The translations under genes were made by a program, and so were the position numbers. From positions 17,743 through 48,224 of the forward strand of contig JAAVHM010000097.1 in NCBI GenBank assembly GCA_014799675.1: 30,482 nucleotides of DNA, read 5' to 3'. The stretch comes from Ruminococcus sp. GTDB lineage: Bacteria > Bacillota > Clostridia > Oscillospirales > Ruminococcaceae. Position 1 is the stretch's first letter. Every line of letters begins with the position of its first letter. Shown here in pieces: positions 7,045 to 15,217 of this stretch. The notes below the pieces were generated by a model. It had not been told where the DNA came from and made no database searches. It saw only the letters and a program-made list of their open reading frames with translations.

Positions 7045-7800
7045 ATGGATAAATGTATTGATTTGTTGAACTATCGCAATAAGATAGTAAAAGAGGTTCA
7101 AGCTAAATTCTCCGAGTTATCGTCCGCTGCCGATGACGCGGAAATAATAAAGTACAGTACGCCAATAGACGGCATAGGCAAATTTTGTCCAAGCTTAATA
7201 AATTTTAAGATACATCCAAACAGAAGACGCGGTCGGCTTTTGAATAACAAACCAAATTCGGAGCGTTACGTTAAATTTTATATTAGCAAATGCGGACAGC
7301 CATTAAGAATACGCAAGTTTAGTCAGTACGGCTGTGACAGCAGTACATATTTCTATCATGATAATGAGTATGTATGTGCAGTTCCTTTATTTCGTGAAAC
7401 TATTGATGATTATGGCAGAAATATTTATATTTACAAAATGACAGATGAACGAGTTGCGGAATATGCTGAAATCGACATATCATCGGTGTATTTGGAAGAA
7501 TACGATTACTCAAATTCAAATATGGTCGTTTGTAATATGTATGAATATTATAACTCCGATTTTGCTTTTCGGGACACTACTCTTTCTCCAAAGGAAATAA
7601 ATGATTTTTATTCCTTTTTAGGTCAGAAGATCAACGAAAAATTAGGTGAAAATATTGACGGCAAAGAAATTAACTTTCCCACCAAACCGACTATAAGAAT
7701 AAATAAATGGAAATATGAGATCACTCAAAGCGATAAAGTTAAGAATATAAATGAATTCATATTTATGAATGATCAATGGCTTTTTAACAGAAAGCTTTAA
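7045..7800 (+). CDS. Orphan protein of unknown function interrupting an amino-acid transporter operon
   Basis: 251 residues, no signal peptide and no membrane segment, rich in Tyr, Asn, Asp and Ile (for example YYNSDFAF and YEYYNSD). The base composition is visibly more AT-rich than the neighbouring transporter genes. AGGAGA at 7034-7039 precedes the ATG by 5 bases. I do not recognise a domain; the C-terminal part, with short basic stretches (TIRINKWKYEIT), gives no catalytic motif. The gene sits between a binding protein and its permease and is flanked on both sides by the same TATTAATTGTTAATTAAAAA leader segment, suggesting later insertion. A cytosolic accessory or immunity-like protein would be a guess. 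Confidence 0.75.
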   Translation: MDKCIDLLNYRNKIVKEVQAKFSELSSAADDAEIIKYSTPIDGIGKFCPSLINFKIHPNRRRGRLLNNKPNSERYVKFYISKCGQPLRIRKFSQYGCDSSTYFYHDNEYVCAVPLFRETIDDYGRNIYIYKMTDERVAEYAEIDISSVYLEEYDYSNSNMVVCNMYEYYNSDFAFRDTTLSPKEINDFYSFLGQKINEKLGENIDGKEINFPTKPTIRINKWKYEITQSDKVKNINEFIFMNDQWLFNRKL

Positions 7801-7805
7801 ATCGT

Positions 7806-7826
7806 TATTAATTGTTAATTAAAAAC
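7806..7826 (+). repeat. AT-rich heptamer array, second copy
   Basis: TATTAAT, TGTTAAT and TAAAAAC in phase. It repeats the right arm at 7011-7031, followed in both places by AC(A/G)GGAG-like ribosome sites. The two copies flank the orphan gene as direct repeats. Confidence 0.75.
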
Positions 7827-7841
7827 ACGGGAGGATTTTTT

Positions 7842-8489
7842 ATGGGCTTTTGGGAAGTCACAAAACAGCTTGCGGACGGGTTTGGTGTTATCCTGATAAT
7901 TTTCGGGATAACTCTGCTTTGCTCTTTGCCGCTGGGTCTTATAATAACATTTGGGTCGATGTCGAAATTTCCACCCATAAAATGGCTCACAAAAACCTTT
8001 GTGTGGATAATCAGAGGCACGCCGCTTATGCTCCAGATAATACTTATTTTTTACGGTCCGGGACTGATTTTCAAAATGAATGCCCTGCCGAGAATGACGG
8101 CGGTGCTTATTGCGTTTGTGATAAATTACTCCTGCTATTTTTCCGAAATTTACCGCGGCGGTATAGAGAGCATTTCCAAAGGTCAGTACGAGGCGGGACA
8201 GGTTCTGGGCATGACGAAAAGCCAGATATTTTTTAAGATAGTGCTTTTTCAGGTGGTGAAAAGAATTGTTCCCCCAATGGGAAACGAGATAATCACGCTT
8301 GTCAAGGACACCTCTCTTGCCCGCGTAATTGCCGTTGCGGAGCTTGTTAAGGCTGCTGAAAATATTGTAAGTATGCGTTCCATTATATGGCCGCTGTTTT
8401 ACATAGGCGCGTTTTATCTTGCGTTTTCTGCGCTGCTGACGGTGCTTCTGAACTTCCTTGAAAAGAAGATGAATTACTACAGCGGCTAA
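7842..8489 (+). CDS. Polar amino-acid ABC transporter permease, HisM/GlnP type
   Basis: 215 residues with about five membrane segments. The start at 7842 has GGGAGG 7 bases upstream; ten earlier in-frame codons have no support. The EAA loop reads YEAGQVLGMTKSQIFFKIVLFQ, followed by the family-typical PPMGNEIITLVKDTSL. The pattern IYRGGIESISKGQ just before it is also diagnostic of His/Gln/Cys permeases. It probably forms a homodimeric pore for the binding protein at 5918. No ATPase gene follows, so that subunit must be encoded elsewhere or lost. Confidence 0.94.
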   Translation: MGFWEVTKQLADGFGVILIIFGITLLCSLPLGLIITFGSMSKFPPIKWLTKTFVWIIRGTPLMLQIILIFYGPGLIFKMNALPRMTAVLIAFVINYSCYFSEIYRGGIESISKGQYEAGQVLGMTKSQIFFKIVLFQVVKRIVPPMGNEIITLVKDTSLARVIAVAELVKAAENIVSMRSIIWPLFYIGAFYLAFSALLTVLLNFLEKKMNYYSG

Positions 8490-8514
8490 TTATGATCAAA
8501 AAGGAGGAATGAAT

Positions 8515-9015
8515 TTGAAGCTTTACAAAATTCTTTTGGCGGCTATGGTAATGATAACGCTGTGCGGCTGTACTGAAAGCAATACTGCGGAAATTACGGC
8601 GGCAGAGCTTGTTGATATTCCCGACGGGTATGTGCTTTTTGAAAAGCAAACCAACGCCATTAAAGATGTTGCTATGGAGCTTATTGATGTGTGCGATATG
8701 TCGGCTAAAGTCAAAATAACAAATAACCTTGACAGAGAAATAGACGTGGACGGTGTTTTTAAAGTTCAGAAAAAATTAAACGATAACTGGTACGAACTGC
8801 CTTATGTTGAACATATCGACGGTTTTCTCGGTCATGCAAACCCAATTGAAAGCCAATGCTCACGTGATTTTGACGGAGTATGGGGAGACTTGTACGGAGA
8901 GCTTGAGCCCGGCGAATATCGTATCGTAACTTATTTTATAGCAGAAGACGAAAGCGGCAGATATTATATTACCGACTACGAATATTATTTGTCTGCGGAA
9001 TTTGAACTAAGCTGA
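8515..9015 (+). CDS. Small lipoprotein with a bacterial Ig-like domain
   Basis: 166 residues if started at the TTG at 8515. AAGGAGG (8501-8507) is 7 bases before this TTG but only 1 base before the in-frame ATG at 8509, so TTG is preferred. The signal KLYKILLAAMVMITLCGC carries a lipobox (L-C-G-C). The mature part has an Ig-like look: KVKITNNLDREIDV, then WYELPY, then GELEPGEYRIVTYF and YYLSAEFEL, which resembles the Big_14-type domain found in secreted Firmicute proteins. It follows the permease by 25 bases and could be co-transcribed. A surface role is inferred and no ligand is known. Confidence 0.8.
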   Translation: MKLYKILLAAMVMITLCGCTESNTAEITAAELVDIPDGYVLFEKQTNAIKDVAMELIDVCDMSAKVKITNNLDREIDVDGVFKVQKKLNDNWYELPYVEHIDGFLGHANPIESQCSRDFDGVWGDLYGELEPGEYRIVTYFIAEDESGRYYITDYEYYLSAEFELS

Positions 9016-9054
9016 AAAATTTTATTGCGTATGTCTGCAAATGCGGATATTATG

Positions 9055-9091
9055 GGAGGACGTTCCAAATGCGGAGCGTCCTCCGTTTTTT
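9055..9091 (+). terminator. Rho-independent terminator
   Basis: GGAGGACGTTCC pairs with GGAGCGTCCTCC (one mismatch) around a 6-base loop and is followed by G and six T. It ends the amino-acid transporter and Ig-like lipoprotein transcript. Confidence 0.9.
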
Positions 9092-9136
9092 ATCTGCTTA
9101 AAAAATAGGGGAAAATATTTCGGCAGGGCTTATCTG

Positions 9137-9165
9137 TTGACAACGCAAAAAAATTGATATATAAT
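9137..9165 (+). promoter_or_regulatory. Promoter of the TPR lipoprotein
   Basis: TTGACA (9137-9142), 17 bases including an A run, TATAAT (9160-9165): full consensus, 57 bases before the ATG at 9223. Confidence 0.85.
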
Positions 9166-9222
9166 ATAGCTGTAAGGTTTAGTCGATAATGTTTCCCGAG
9201 TGAACGAAAGGAATTGAGATCT

Positions 9223-9852
9223 ATGAATATAAAAAAATTCGCCGCTTTGCTTGCGGCGGTTATAATGGCTTTGACCCTTACCGCCTGCAATTCGGACAGC
9301 GCGGCAAGAAAGTACAAGAAAATGTATACCCAAGGAAGCTACAGCGAGGCTTTGGAGGGACTTCTCGGTATGGACGCTTCAAAGCTGAAAAATTTCAAGG
9401 AGGAAGAGTATTTCCACCTGATAGGCAACTGCTATATGCAGCTTGGGGATTACGAAAAGGCTATAGCTTATCAGGAAAAATGCACACGTATCGCTCCCAA
9501 CTATTTCAAGGCTTGGGTGAACATGGGCTTCTCTTATAAGCATATGGGGGATAAGGACAAGGCTTTCGAGTGCTACGAGACCGCTTTGCAGTACGACCCG
9601 CAGAATTACGCTCCCCTTTATGTCAGTCTGGGGACTTGCTATATTGAAAGGGGCAAGCCCGTCTCTGCGGTTGAGTATCTTGAAAAGGCGCAGCTGCTTG
9701 ACCCCGAAAGGGCAGATGTTTACGCGTTCCTTGCGATTGCTTACGCCATGGAGATAGAGCCTGAAAAGTCTGACAAGGCTTACCAAATGGCGGAGGCTTT
9801 GGGTTACCCCAATATGGATAAGGTTCGGGAACAGCTTGATAAAATCAGTTGA
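9223..9852 (+). CDS. TPR-repeat lipoprotein
   Basis: 209 residues. The ATG at 9223 lies 10 bases after GAAAGGA; a TTG three codons earlier is too close to it. The signal MNIKKFAALLAAVIMALTLTAC ends with a lipobox (L-T-A-C). Three to four tetratricopeptide repeats follow, with the typical spacing in EYFHLIGNCYMQLGDYEKAI, WVNMGFSYKHMGDKDKAF and YVSLGTCYIERGKPVSAVEY, each ending in an A..P position. TPR units form a helical scaffold for protein contacts, here on the outer face of the membrane. It stands alone, with its own promoter and an inverted heptamer array after it. No partner can be named. Confidence 0.9.
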   Translation: MNIKKFAALLAAVIMALTLTACNSDSAARKYKKMYTQGSYSEALEGLLGMDASKLKNFKEEEYFHLIGNCYMQLGDYEKAIAYQEKCTRIAPNYFKAWVNMGFSYKHMGDKDKAFECYETALQYDPQNYAPLYVSLGTCYIERGKPVSAVEYLEKAQLLDPERADVYAFLAIAYAMEIEPEKSDKAYQMAEALGYPNMDKVREQLDKIS

Positions 9853-9920
9853 AAGTTGATAGTTGACAGTTGACAGTTTTAATTAACTGTCAACTGTACA
9901 CTGTCAACTTTCAACTATAT
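9850..9920. repeat. Inverted heptamer arrays (TGACAGT type) between convergent genes
   Basis: Left arm: TGAAAGT, TGATAGT, TGACAGT, TGACAGT (9850-9877). Right arm: ACTGTCA, ACTGTAC, ACTGTCA, ACTTTCA, ACTATAT (9886-9920), the reverse complement of the same unit. The core is TTTAATTA. The first left unit supplies the stop of the TPR gene; the right arm encodes the last residues and the stop of the metallophosphoesterase. Folded as RNA it makes a long hairpin and may terminate both genes. Confidence 0.85.
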
Positions 9921-10713
9921 CAATTACCACTACTTCCGGTGGGTTGAAAACTCTCGGCAGAATATTTTTGCAAAGTCCCCTGCTGACTATCATTTCGGTT
10001 CTGCCGTCGGAAAGAGTGTAGCGTCCTCCCGCGTATTTTGGGAAAATTCCTTGATTTGGGGCGTAAAGACCGTTTAGAATGTGGGGGATTATGACCTGTC
10101 CCCCGTGGGCGTGTCCCGACACAACAAGGTCGAAGCCCTTGCCGCTGTACATATCAACAAGGTCGGGTCGGTGGGAAACAAAGACGGTGAAAATATCGTC
10201 CCCCGCGTTGTCAGCGCAGGCGTTGAACTGCTCCAAGGGCAGGGAATTATCTGCTCCCGAAATGCGTATTCTCTGACCCTCAAAGTCGAGAATTTCGCTG
10301 TTTCCCTCAAGAATCGTTACGCCGTGACTGCGGAACATTTCCTTTATTTTTCCGCACTCTCCCGACCATTCCTCGTGGTTGCCGACAGCGTAGAAGCAGG
10401 GGTATTTTCCCGCGATCTGTTCAAGCAATTCCTCGGTGTGCTTGTGGGGACGGACGTCCTCTGCAATGTCTCCCGCAAGGAGAATAATATCGGGGTTCTG
10501 CCCGTCGATAACGTCCGTCAGAACCTGCTGATCTTTACCGTAGCTGCTGCTGTGGAAGTCCGTCAAAAGGACTATCCGCAGGGGCTTTTTTATTTTGTCG
10601 GAATTTATTTCGTACCTCGGCACAGTCAAGCCCTCGTCCAGAGCGATTGCCGCCAGTATCAGCAGCCAGCCGATCATTATGCAGGTTATTTTGCGGTTGA
10701 AAATTTCTTTCAT
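9904..10713 (-). CDS. Membrane-anchored metallophosphoesterase, YkuE/YaeI type
   Basis: 269 residues. A single N-terminal membrane segment (CIMIGWLLILAAIAL, residues 11-25) anchors it, with the catalytic domain outside or at the membrane. All calcineurin-like metal-binding blocks are present: DFH (52-54), GD (81-82), GNHE (111-114), SH (180-181) and GHAHGG (200-205), so it should be active as a two-metal phosphodiesterase or phosphatase. Relatives act on lipid or nucleotide phosphodiesters; the substrate here is unknown. It follows the three-repeat lipoprotein by 16 bases and shares its transcript. Its last residues (V-E-S) and stop codon are encoded by the heptamer repeat array. Confidence 0.93.
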   Translation of the reverse strand: MKEIFNRKITCIMIGWLLILAAIALDEGLTVPRYEINSDKIKKPLRIVLLTDFHSSSYGKDQQVLTDVIDGQNPDIILLAGDIAEDVRPHKHTEELLEQIAGKYPCFYAVGNHEEWSGECGKIKEMFRSHGVTILEGNSEILDFEGQRIRISGADNSLPLEQFNACADNAGDDIFTVFVSHRPDLVDMYSGKGFDLVVSGHAHGGQVIIPHILNGLYAPNQGIFPKYAGGRYTLSDGRTEMIVSRGLCKNILPRVFNPPEVVVIDIVES

Positions 10714-10729
10714 GGTGTTGCTCCGTTCT

Positions 10730-13543
10730 TTATTTTTGCACAGGTTTTATTTCTGCGTTTTGGTTTGTACCCAGCGGGGCGGGCATACTGCCGCCGTAAT
10801 TTTTGCCAAGCAGGGTAATGTACTTTTGCGCCGCGGTGTCAAAAAACATAAAATAATCATTATAGTTGTTGTCGGACACGGAAAGGTAACAGCCGTTCTT
10901 TTTCAGGCTGCCGACGCCGCCGTAATGGTAAACGGCTTCTCTGCTGTCGGCTGCTCCGTAAATGCATATTCCCGTACCGCCGTCGTAATCGCCGTGGTTA
11001 TAAAATAGTATATGCTTGTATTTTCCGTAATTTAAAAGAACGGCGTCCTTTTGCGGGTCAAAGCCGTCAAGGTGCTTACACAAGTCCACCCTGCCGCTGC
11101 TGTCCGCGAAAAGAAGATAAGCCCTTATAACGGCGGTTTTGAGGTTTTCCATATACAGAGGCATTTCCATTATGATAAAGGTCTCGGTTTTTCCGTCGCC
11201 GTCGTAGTCGTTGGGGTATGCTGTTAAAAGCTTAGGGACTAAATTGCCGTCGCTGTCAAAAAATTCAGAAAATTTTTCGTCGGAAAATTTATCGGCATTT
11301 TTCCTTTCGTATTCAAAAGCATTGCTGTTATTGATGTACTGCACGGCTTTGTCCGCAAGGCCGCCTATGTCTGTTGTTCCCTGATAGTTTTTTATAAATT
11401 CAAAGTCGATAAATTCACTGTCCTTTGAAATCGGTGAAAAGGGGTCGCTTACGGGCTTCATTTCGGCGGCGGCTTTTTCTATGTCAAATTCGGCTATAAC
11501 GTCAAGGTCGCTGCCGTTTGACGAACGGGTTATATTTGAATCTTCAACACGAGTGAATACGCCGTTTTCGTATGTAAAAAGAACACTTCCCGGGAAACCC
11601 CAGTCAAGCAGGTAGTAATTAGGCTTTATAAAATGGAATTCCACATAGTCGGGAAGCTCGTCTATATTTTCTTCGCCGAAATCGCTGCAAAGTGTGTTTG
11701 ATACGTCAAGATCTTTCATTTCGGCGTGGGAAATTTCAACGCCCTTGATAACGCGGTACTCCAGAGCAGCGGTGTCAAAATACATAAAATCGCTTAATCC
11801 TTGAAGTCCGAATACCGAAAGGAAGCAGTCGGTCTTTCGGAAATATCCGCCGGGGCAATGGTCGTAAAGCGTAACGGGTTTATTGTCTTTAACGCCGTAA
11901 ATGCTTGCGTAAGAGTGCATACCGTCCCAGCCGCCGAAAATGAGGTGTTTGCTCTTGCCGTAATCCAGCATTGAGGCTGAATATCCCTCGTAAAAATCAA
12001 GCAGGGTTGGGGTCGTGTCCCCGCTGCTGCCGACGAAAAGCAGAAAGCTCCACACATCGGGGTAAGACCATTCCATATACGGTATATCAACAACGATAAA
12101 GGTCTCGGTTTTTCCGTCGCCGTCATAGTCGGCGGGATAAGCCGCTGAAACAAGCGGTTGAATACTGCCGCCGTCTATATACGGGGCGACCTTATCTGCC
12201 TGCTCCCTTGCATATTCTTCATTTGTGGTGACCTTATTTATAGCCGCATAACTGAAATTGCCGATGTCTTCCATGCTTTTGGCATATTGCTCCGTGGTTT
12301 TTACAAATTCCACCGCCTTGTCCGCAATGCCGCCTATGTCGGTGGTACCCTGATAATTTAAAATGAAATTGTAGTCTATGAATTCGTTGTTCTTGGAGAC
12401 TTGAACATACGGTTCGGCGGGGGGCTTCATTCCGGCAATTGCCTTGTCAATGTCTATGTCAATAACAGATTTAGGGCTGTCGCTTCTTACCGCGCTGCTA
12501 ATGCCGCTGTCTTGGATTTTGGTAAATTTTCCGTTTTCATATTTGTAAACGGCTGCGGGCGTCCATAAGTCACGATATACACGGTAGTAATTTTTGCTTA
12601 CAAGTTCAAAATAAACAAAGCCCTCTTCTTCAAACAAGCTGTAATATTCCGCAAAAAAGTTTTCGCTGTCAATGGCTTTCATTTCGTCAATTGAAACAGG
12701 TACGCCCACAATGTTTCTGTACTCGTTTTCCACTGTGTCAAAATACATAAAACGATCGTCGCCATAATAGTCTGTTGCGGTGAGAAAACAGTTTTCCTTT
12801 TTAAAGCTGCCCCTTACACCAAAGTGTTCCACAGCTTTGCCGTCCTTAACTCCGTAAAGAACGGTGTGCATATCAGCTCCGCAGGTGCCGTCTCCGCCGA
12901 AAATAATTTGCTTATACTTGCCGTAATTCAAAAGAACCAAATACCTCTCGGGCTTAAAATAGGAATAGTCGCCGATAACTTCCATTTCACCGCCGCTGTC
13001 CGCAAAAATCAGAATATTGCGGATCACGGGACGGAACTCGCTCCAAAAGTACGGCATATCCACCATAATAAAGGTCTCCGTCCTGCCGTCGCCGTCATAG
13101 TCGTTCGGATAGGCAATGCTGAATTTGGGGACAATAACGCCATCCTTGATATAATCTGAAAATTCCTTGTCAGAAAATTCGGAAATGTTATTCATGCTGT
13201 CGGAGTAAAAGTCCGTGGTTTTTAGAAATTCCACCGCCTTGTCCGCAAGGTCGCCTATGTCTGTCGTACCCTGATAATTTTCTATAAATTCAAAGTCGAT
13301 AAACTCATTTCTTGCGGAGACTTCAACATATTTGTTGTCGGTTTCCTCGGCAATTTCCGCGGACTCTGTTTCGGGGAGGGGTTCTGTTTCCGTCTCCGTT
13401 GTCGTTGCTGTTGTCGCCGATGTTGTCACGGCGGAAGTCTCTGTCTCGGAGACGGTTTCCGAAGCTTGCTGAACCTGCCCCGAATTGCAGGCTGTCAGAA
13501 TTGCCAAGAACAAAATCGCCGCGGTAATTTTTAAAAATTTCAT
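10730..13543 (-). CDS. Large lipoprotein with three tandem ~310-residue repeats and DxDxDG loops
   Basis: 937 residues from the ATG at 13543, which lies 8 bases after GGGGGA; an ATG two codons upstream is too close. The signal MKFLKITAAILFLAILTAC has a lipobox (L-T-A-C), followed by a Thr/Glu/Ser linker to about residue 75. Three homologous units start near residues 80, 387 and 710. Each opens with EFID(F/Y)xFIxNYQGTTDIG, has a calcium-loop-like (N/A)DYDGDG(R/K)TETF near 145, 468 and 775, and ends with FM(Y/F)FDT. The loop resembles FG-GAP/VCBS or EF-hand-like acidic loops, so calcium binding is likely but not proven. It is first in an operon with the metallophosphoesterase. The function is unknown. 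Confidence 0.88.
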   Translation of the reverse strand: MKFLKITAAILFLAILTACNSGQVQQASETVSETETSAVTTSATTATTTETETEPLPETESAEIAEETDNKYVEVSARNEFIDFEFIENYQGTTDIGDLADKAVEFLKTTDFYSDSMNNISEFSDKEFSDYIKDGVIVPKFSIAYPNDYDGDGRTETFIMVDMPYFWSEFRPVIRNILIFADSGGEMEVIGDYSYFKPERYLVLLNYGKYKQIIFGGDGTCGADMHTVLYGVKDGKAVEHFGVRGSFKKENCFLTATDYYGDDRFMYFDTVENEYRNIVGVPVSIDEMKAIDSENFFAEYYSLFEEEGFVYFELVSKNYYRVYRDLWTPAAVYKYENGKFTKIQDSGISSAVRSDSPKSVIDIDIDKAIAGMKPPAEPYVQVSKNNEFIDYNFILNYQGTTDIGGIADKAVEFVKTTEQYAKSMEDIGNFSYAAINKVTTNEEYAREQADKVAPYIDGGSIQPLVSAAYPADYDGDGKTETFIVVDIPYMEWSYPDVWSFLLFVGSSGDTTPTLLDFYEGYSASMLDYGKSKHLIFGGWDGMHSYASIYGVKDNKPVTLYDHCPGGYFRKTDCFLSVFGLQGLSDFMYFDTAALEYRVIKGVEISHAEMKDLDVSNTLCSDFGEENIDELPDYVEFHFIKPNYYLLDWGFPGSVLFTYENGVFTRVEDSNITRSSNGSDLDVIAEFDIEKAAAEMKPVSDPFSPISKDSEFIDFEFIKNYQGTTDIGGLADKAVQYINNSNAFEYERKNADKFSDEKFSEFFDSDGNLVPKLLTAYPNDYDGDGKTETFIIMEMPLYMENLKTAVIRAYLLFADSSGRVDLCKHLDGFDPQKDAVLLNYGKYKHILFYNHGDYDGGTGICIYGAADSREAVYHYGGVGSLKKNGCYLSVSDNNYNDYFMFFDTAAQKYITLLGKNYGGSMPAPLGTNQNAEIKPVQK

Positions 13544-13576
13544 AACCATATTCCCCCTAAAAATGTTGTTAATAAA

Positions 13577-13605
13577 AGTATATCACGGAAAAATCCGCGG
13601 GTCAA
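13577..13605 (-). promoter_or_regulatory. Promoter of the three-repeat lipoprotein operon
   Basis: On the minus strand TTGACC (13600-13605), 17 bases, TATACT (13577-13582), 34 bases before the start codon. Confidence 0.75.
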
Positions 13606-13619
13606 CGGTTTTTAAAATC

Positions 13620-13656
13620 TGTAAACAAATTGTAATAATCGTTACCGATTTGTAAC
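13620..13656 (+). promoter_or_regulatory. TGTAA direct-repeat cluster, copy 1
   Basis: TGTAAA at 13620, TGTAAT at 13631 and TGTAAC at 13651. The spacings of 11 and 20 bases equal those at 15371-15407. An 11-bp period of direct repeats is the usual footprint of OmpR/PhoB-type response regulators. The cluster lies just upstream of the leftward lipoprotein promoter and about 120 bases upstream of the argG promoter, so the target is uncertain. Confidence 0.45.
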
Positions 13657-13777
13657 CTTTTTTGCCCCGATCATTTTGGAAAATAAAAAAATATACAGAA
13701 AATCCTGCATATTTATGACTTTATGCATTTAAAAATGAATATTGCTAAAATTTTTTGCGGAAATATGCAGAAAATAC

Positions 13778-13805
13778 TTGACAAAGTCATTTTATGGTGT
13801 ATAAT
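13778..13805 (+). promoter_or_regulatory. Promoter of argG
   Basis: TTGACA (13778-13783), 16 bases, TATAAT (13800-13805). It gives a leader of about 150 nt that contains a long hairpin. I saw no clear ARG-box palindrome around it. Confidence 0.8.
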
Positions 13806-13833
13806 TAGGTGTATAGTGTAAAAAGCGGCAATA

Positions 13834-13938
13834 CTAATATGCAATTAAAAACCGTGCAAAAAATCAAGCAAAAACTTGCGTATATGGTTTTTGCGCTGAT
13901 TTTTTGCATACGGTTTTAATTGCAGATTAGGATTTTTT
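13834..13938 (+). promoter_or_regulatory. Long hairpin in the argG leader, possible attenuator
   Basis: The left arm from CTAATATGCAATTAAAA (13834) pairs with TTTTAATTGCAGATTAG (ending 13930) and continues inward through GCAAAAAATCA / TGATTTTTTGC and GCAAAAAC / GTTTTTGC, with a few small bulges and an ~11-base loop. This gives a stem of about 40 pairs, followed two bases later by six T (13933-13938), just before the argG ribosome site. It could terminate transcription conditionally or be an inserted palindromic element. No short leader peptide rich in Arg was seen. Confidence 0.55.
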
Positions 13939-13965
13939 GCCGATAAAATAATGGAGGAATTTAAA

Positions 13966-15192
13966 ATGGCTAAAGAAATCAAAAAAGTCGTACTGGCATA
14001 TTCGGGAGGTCTTGACACTTCCATAATTATCCCCTGGCTCAAGGAGAACTACAATAACTGCGAGGTAATTGCAGTCTCGGGCGACGTTGGTCAGGGTACA
14101 GAGCTTGACGGTCTGGAGGAAAAGGCTATAAAGACAGGCGCAAGCAAGCTTTATATCGAGGACCTGAACAAGGAATTCGTTGAGGATTTCGTTTTCCCAA
14201 CAGTTAAGGCTGGGGCTGTTTACGAGGGCAAGTATCTGCTTGGTACTTCCTTTGCCCGTCCCGTTATCGCAAAGAGAATTGTTGAAATTGCCAAAAAAGA
14301 GGGCGCGGACGCTATCTGCCACGGCTGTACGGGCAAGGGCAACGATCAGGTTCGTTTTGAGCTGACTATCAAGGCTTTCGCTCCCGAAATGGAAATCATC
14401 GCTCCTTGGAGGATCTGGGATCTCAAATCAAGAGACGAGGAGATAGACTATGCCGAGGCGCACAATATTCCTCTTAAAATAAACAGAGAGACAAACTATT
14501 CAAAGGACAAGAACCTCTGGCATTTGTCCCACGAGGGTCTCGACCTTGAAGACCCCGCAAACGAGCCTATGTATGAGAAAGAGGGCTTCCTTGAATTGGG
14601 CGTGTCTCCAATTCAGGCTCCCGACAAGCCTACTTATGTTACAATTCATTTTGAAAAGGGTATTCCTACCGCTATCGACGGCAAGGAAATGGACGGCGTT
14701 TCCATTATCAAAAAGCTCAACGAGCTTGGCGGCGCAAACGGTATCGGTCTTGCGGACATTGTTGAGAACCGTCTCGTTGGCATGAAGTCCAGAGGCGTTT
14801 ACGAGACCCCCGGCGGAACTGTTCTTTACTATGCTCACGACGTTCTTGAAACGATCACTCTTGACAAGGCTACACAGCGCATGAAGCAGAAGCTTGCAAT
14901 TGATTTTGCGGATATTGTTTACAACGGTCAGTGGTACACACCCCTCCGCGAGGCTCTTTCCGCTTTTGTTGACAAGACGCAGGAGACCGTTACGGGCGAT
15001 GTTAAGCTGAAGCTTTACAAGGGCAACATTATCACAGCGGGCGTTACTTCTCCCTACACTCTTTATGATGAGGAAGTCGCTACATTCGATGAGGATAATG
15101 TTTACGACCAGAAGGATTCCGCAGGATTTATCAATCTGTTCGGACTTCCTATCAAGGTCAAGGCTATGCTGGACGCTAAGCGTAATAAGTAA
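13966..15192 (+). CDS. argG: Argininosuccinate synthase
   Basis: 408 residues, the normal length. It joins citrulline and aspartate with ATP to give argininosuccinate, the penultimate step of arginine synthesis. The N terminus holds the ATP-pyrophosphatase loop AYSGGLDTS (residues 11-19). Further family signatures are CHGCTGKGNDQVRFE, APWRIWDL and SHEGLDLEDPANEP. The ATG at 13966 is chosen for GGAGGA 7 bases upstream. It is the first gene of a plus-strand run carrying argH, argC, argJ and argB, but is parted from argH by about 8.7 kb of lipoprotein genes. A long hairpin in its leader may regulate it. Confidence 0.98.
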   Translation: MAKEIKKVVLAYSGGLDTSIIIPWLKENYNNCEVIAVSGDVGQGTELDGLEEKAIKTGASKLYIEDLNKEFVEDFVFPTVKAGAVYEGKYLLGTSFARPVIAKRIVEIAKKEGADAICHGCTGKGNDQVRFELTIKAFAPEMEIIAPWRIWDLKSRDEEIDYAEAHNIPLKINRETNYSKDKNLWHLSHEGLDLEDPANEPMYEKEGFLELGVSPIQAPDKPTYVTIHFEKGIPTAIDGKEMDGVSIIKKLNELGGANGIGLADIVENRLVGMKSRGVYETPGGTVLYYAHDVLETITLDKATQRMKQKLAIDFADIVYNGQWYTPLREALSAFVDKTQETVTGDVKLKLYKGNIITAGVTSPYTLYDEEVATFDEDNVYDQKDSAGFINLFGLPIKVKAMLDAKRNK

Positions 15193-15217
15193 AAAAATAA
15201 TACGACTTTAGGTATGT

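Noticed and set aside
10081..10818. 245-residue plus-strand open frame opposite the metallophosphoesterase
   Set aside because: The minus-strand gene has all catalytic motifs; this frame is its shadow.
13700..13777. AT-rich palindrome-like TGCATTTAAAAATGAA upstream of argG as an ARG box
   Set aside because: Half-site orientation and spacing do not match the TGAAT-N4-ATTCA type consensus.
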